Source of the DNA: Rosa chinensis
Taxonomy: Eukaryota; Streptophyta; Magnoliopsida; Rosales; Rosaceae
Direction: 5' to 3'
Assembly (NCBI RefSeq): GCF_002994745.2
Contig: NC_037092.1
Span: 71,213,823-71,277,822 of the forward strand
Length of the DNA stretch: 64,000 bases
A program made the position numbers and the translations under genes. The notes beneath the pieces are model-generated. The model was not told the DNA's origin. It did no database searches and saw nothing but the letters and a program-made list of their open reading frames with translations. This document shows, piece after piece, positions 62,301-64,000 of this stretch. Numbering within the stretch: position 1 is the stretch's first letter; each line of letters begins with the position of its first letter.

Positions 62301-63513
62301 CAATTCTACTTCCTCCAGCAAACACTATCGGTTTTGAAACGAAACATTCATATAGGATCGACCTTTCTTTTTTCTTACCATTTCCAGACCATACCAATGA
62401 CTTTCTTCACAGATTAATTTTTGACTTGTTGTGGTTAAGAATTTACTCAAAGAAGTATTTTTGCTTGACACGAGCGTTTAAGACACCTCTCTCTGGCTAT
62501 CAGACATTTTTTCGTTATTTTCAAAAAATTTACATTCCAACGAGTCGAATATTAAGTTCAGGACTTTTGTTTTACCTAGAAGTTATCGTAATATATTTCA
62601 CTGTAATATTAGTCTATATAAAAAAAAATTATATGAGAGTGTCTTTGGGCTCTCTTTTTTTTAAAAGAAGCGTAAGCTAGGGTTTCACCCTAGGCAAAGT
62701 TCCTTAGCACAATGGAGGTGGACTGGCAGCGCCTTGCTCCACCCTTTGATCCATGTGGCGTGACTGGCTTAACCCGACTCAATGCAAATCAAGTTGCTTA
62801 ATATTTTAGACACATTAAGTGTTGTCTATATTTACATGACACATAATATGTGAATGATTAACGATATCGTACAATATATATATGACACAAATTTTATTAC
62901 AAACTTCACACCAACTCATAACTCATAATCACTTGCATGCGCAGATGACTATGGCTGTTACATTAAGCGTAATTGAATTACATGTAGTAGTGTATACTTA
63001 TTACATCAGATTACTATTAGCTTATACGTCTTATACATAAGCTCAAACTGCTTGATCATGTGATGGCATGGGCTAATTGTATGCCATTGCCAATGCGATA
63101 GAAAATGTGAGTCCTCCTATCCTTTATTACTCATGTGACACCACTCTTTTGTGGATTGTAATGTTCCTAAACGCCAACAAAAGCAGCAGACCCGTTATAA
63201 CTAACCCCTAAAATTTTAAATAGAAAAAGACATTAGTATAAAGGAGACAAGCAACGTTGTGGTCACATTGTTGGCATGGCATTTCCAAAATGCACTCAAC
63301 ATCAGCTGGCACTTCAACAAGGCTAGCCGAGAACAATTTTACATCATGCAAGCATCTTATTTTTTTAGTTAGTTAATTATCACCAATACATTACCCAAAT
63401 CCATGTCTGTAGTACTTGTATTTTTTTAAACAATTTTTTAGACATTGTAAGGGATAAATGAATCTGACTGTTGAAAATAAATGCGCAGTTTTGAGTTATA
63501 ATTTTAGGCTATG
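59376..63513. other. Non-coding upstream region, right copy
   Basis: It corresponds to 9,421-13,519 and I see no gene. Its short ORFs change length between the copies. A segment near 60,105-60,195 (AAATTTGCATTGTCACCTTGATGA and on to ATGAATCTATCTCA) resembles 56,484-56,560 in the helicase locus, a minor dispersed repeat. Confidence 0.55.
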
Positions 63514-63942
63514 AATTTAAGAACAATTCTTAGATTCACTCCTAGGGTGAATGAGTATATTCACTCCCATTGTCGATTAACATACTTTCACTTAATAAAT
63601 TTATAATCCACCGGTACATATCTTAAATAAGCCTTTAAAGATCATCTCTGTAAAAAAATCAATCGAATCAGAATTCATTTAATTATCTAATTGAATCAAA
63701 CAAATGGATGGTTCTAACAACACTAACTACTATTATGATGAACCGTCCATATATTTCATCGAAATGAATGACTAAAAGGTCTTCAATTTGAATTTTTTTT
63801 TTTACAGAGCTAATCTTTGTATTACGTTATACAACATGAATGGTCGGATTAGAAAATTATAAAGTTATTATGCCTTAATCGCAAGAGAAGGTGAATATGT
63901 TCATTCACCCAAGGGGTAAACCTAAGAATTGTTCTAAATTTA
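63514..63942. mobile_element. Foldback MITE-like element, right copy
   Basis: This is the same element as 13,520-13,949, with the end repeats AATTTAAGAACAATTC and GAATTGTTCTAAATT. Confidence 0.65.
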
Positions 63943-64000
63943 ATACATGTGATTAAAATATCATTTGTCACTCATAGTTCCCTAAAAACGTGTGTGTGTA

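Larger units (their letters stand above)
49922..64000 (+). repeat. Right copy of the ~14-kb direct duplication
   Basis: It pairs with 1-13,998 as described there. Open frames are intact in the ORP and truncated helicase genes. From about 62,700 to the end, the two copies differ more, including clustered indels and a few apparent substitutions (for example around 63,360-63,410 and 63,600-63,720), which suggests that both are noisy there. Confidence 0.95.

Noticed and set aside
1..64000. CRISPR array, prokaryotic defence island or biosynthetic cluster
   Set aside because: The window is plant nuclear DNA with spliced genes and plant transposons; no such arrays or gene groups are present.

Overview
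This is plant nuclear DNA from a eudicot. It has GT-AG spliced genes, an AT-rich background, plant-specific gene families (ORP3-type oxysterol-binding proteins, TRP/TRFL telomere-repeat binding proteins, plant mobile domain) and dense plant transposons. The repeats suggest a woody rosid, perhaps Rosaceae, but nothing here fixes the species.

Layout. (A) 1-14.0 kb and 49.9-64.0 kb are two near-identical direct copies, about 49.9 kb apart and both running off the window. Each carries an ORP3-like gene on + and, tail to tail on -, a DEAD-box helicase of the RH7/PRH75 type that is split in two. The right copy has open reading frames. The left copy differs in its coding exons only by single-base losses, which looks like uncorrected long-read sequence, so the duplication may be an assembly artefact (two haplotypes or one locus placed twice). 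(B) 13.5-21.6 kb is a transposon cluster: a foldback MITE, a SINE with a 14-bp target duplication, a Mutator-like element with a perfect 9-bp target duplication, a small Helitron, and a three-deep nest (hAT in a non-autonomous LTR element in an older TRIM). (C) 25.1-30.0 kb is a nine-coding-exon TRP/TRFL gene (ubiquitin-like domain plus Myb/telobox domain) whose frame is broken by several one-base slips. (D) 32.4-38.1 kb is a decayed Ty1/copia element. (E) 39.1-44.4 kb is the 5' part of a Tat-lineage Ty3/gypsy element (LTR, PBS, gag, protease, RT, two RNase H domains, start of integrase), cut by a 100-N gap at 44,402-44,501. (F) Right of the gap lies an antisense plant-mobile-domain gene remnant and an LTR unrelated to the one at 39.1 kb, then the second ORP/helicase block.

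The most interesting biology is the helicase locus. A second copy of the gene's last exon and 3' flank sits in the middle of the gene. The first half (Q motif, RecA1 core, short Gly/Asn/Arg tail) is a complete 382-codon open frame, but its ATPase motifs I, II and III are all altered. The second half (RecA2 and C-terminal domain) has decayed. I found no operon-like grouping, CRISPR array or convincing new multi-gene system.
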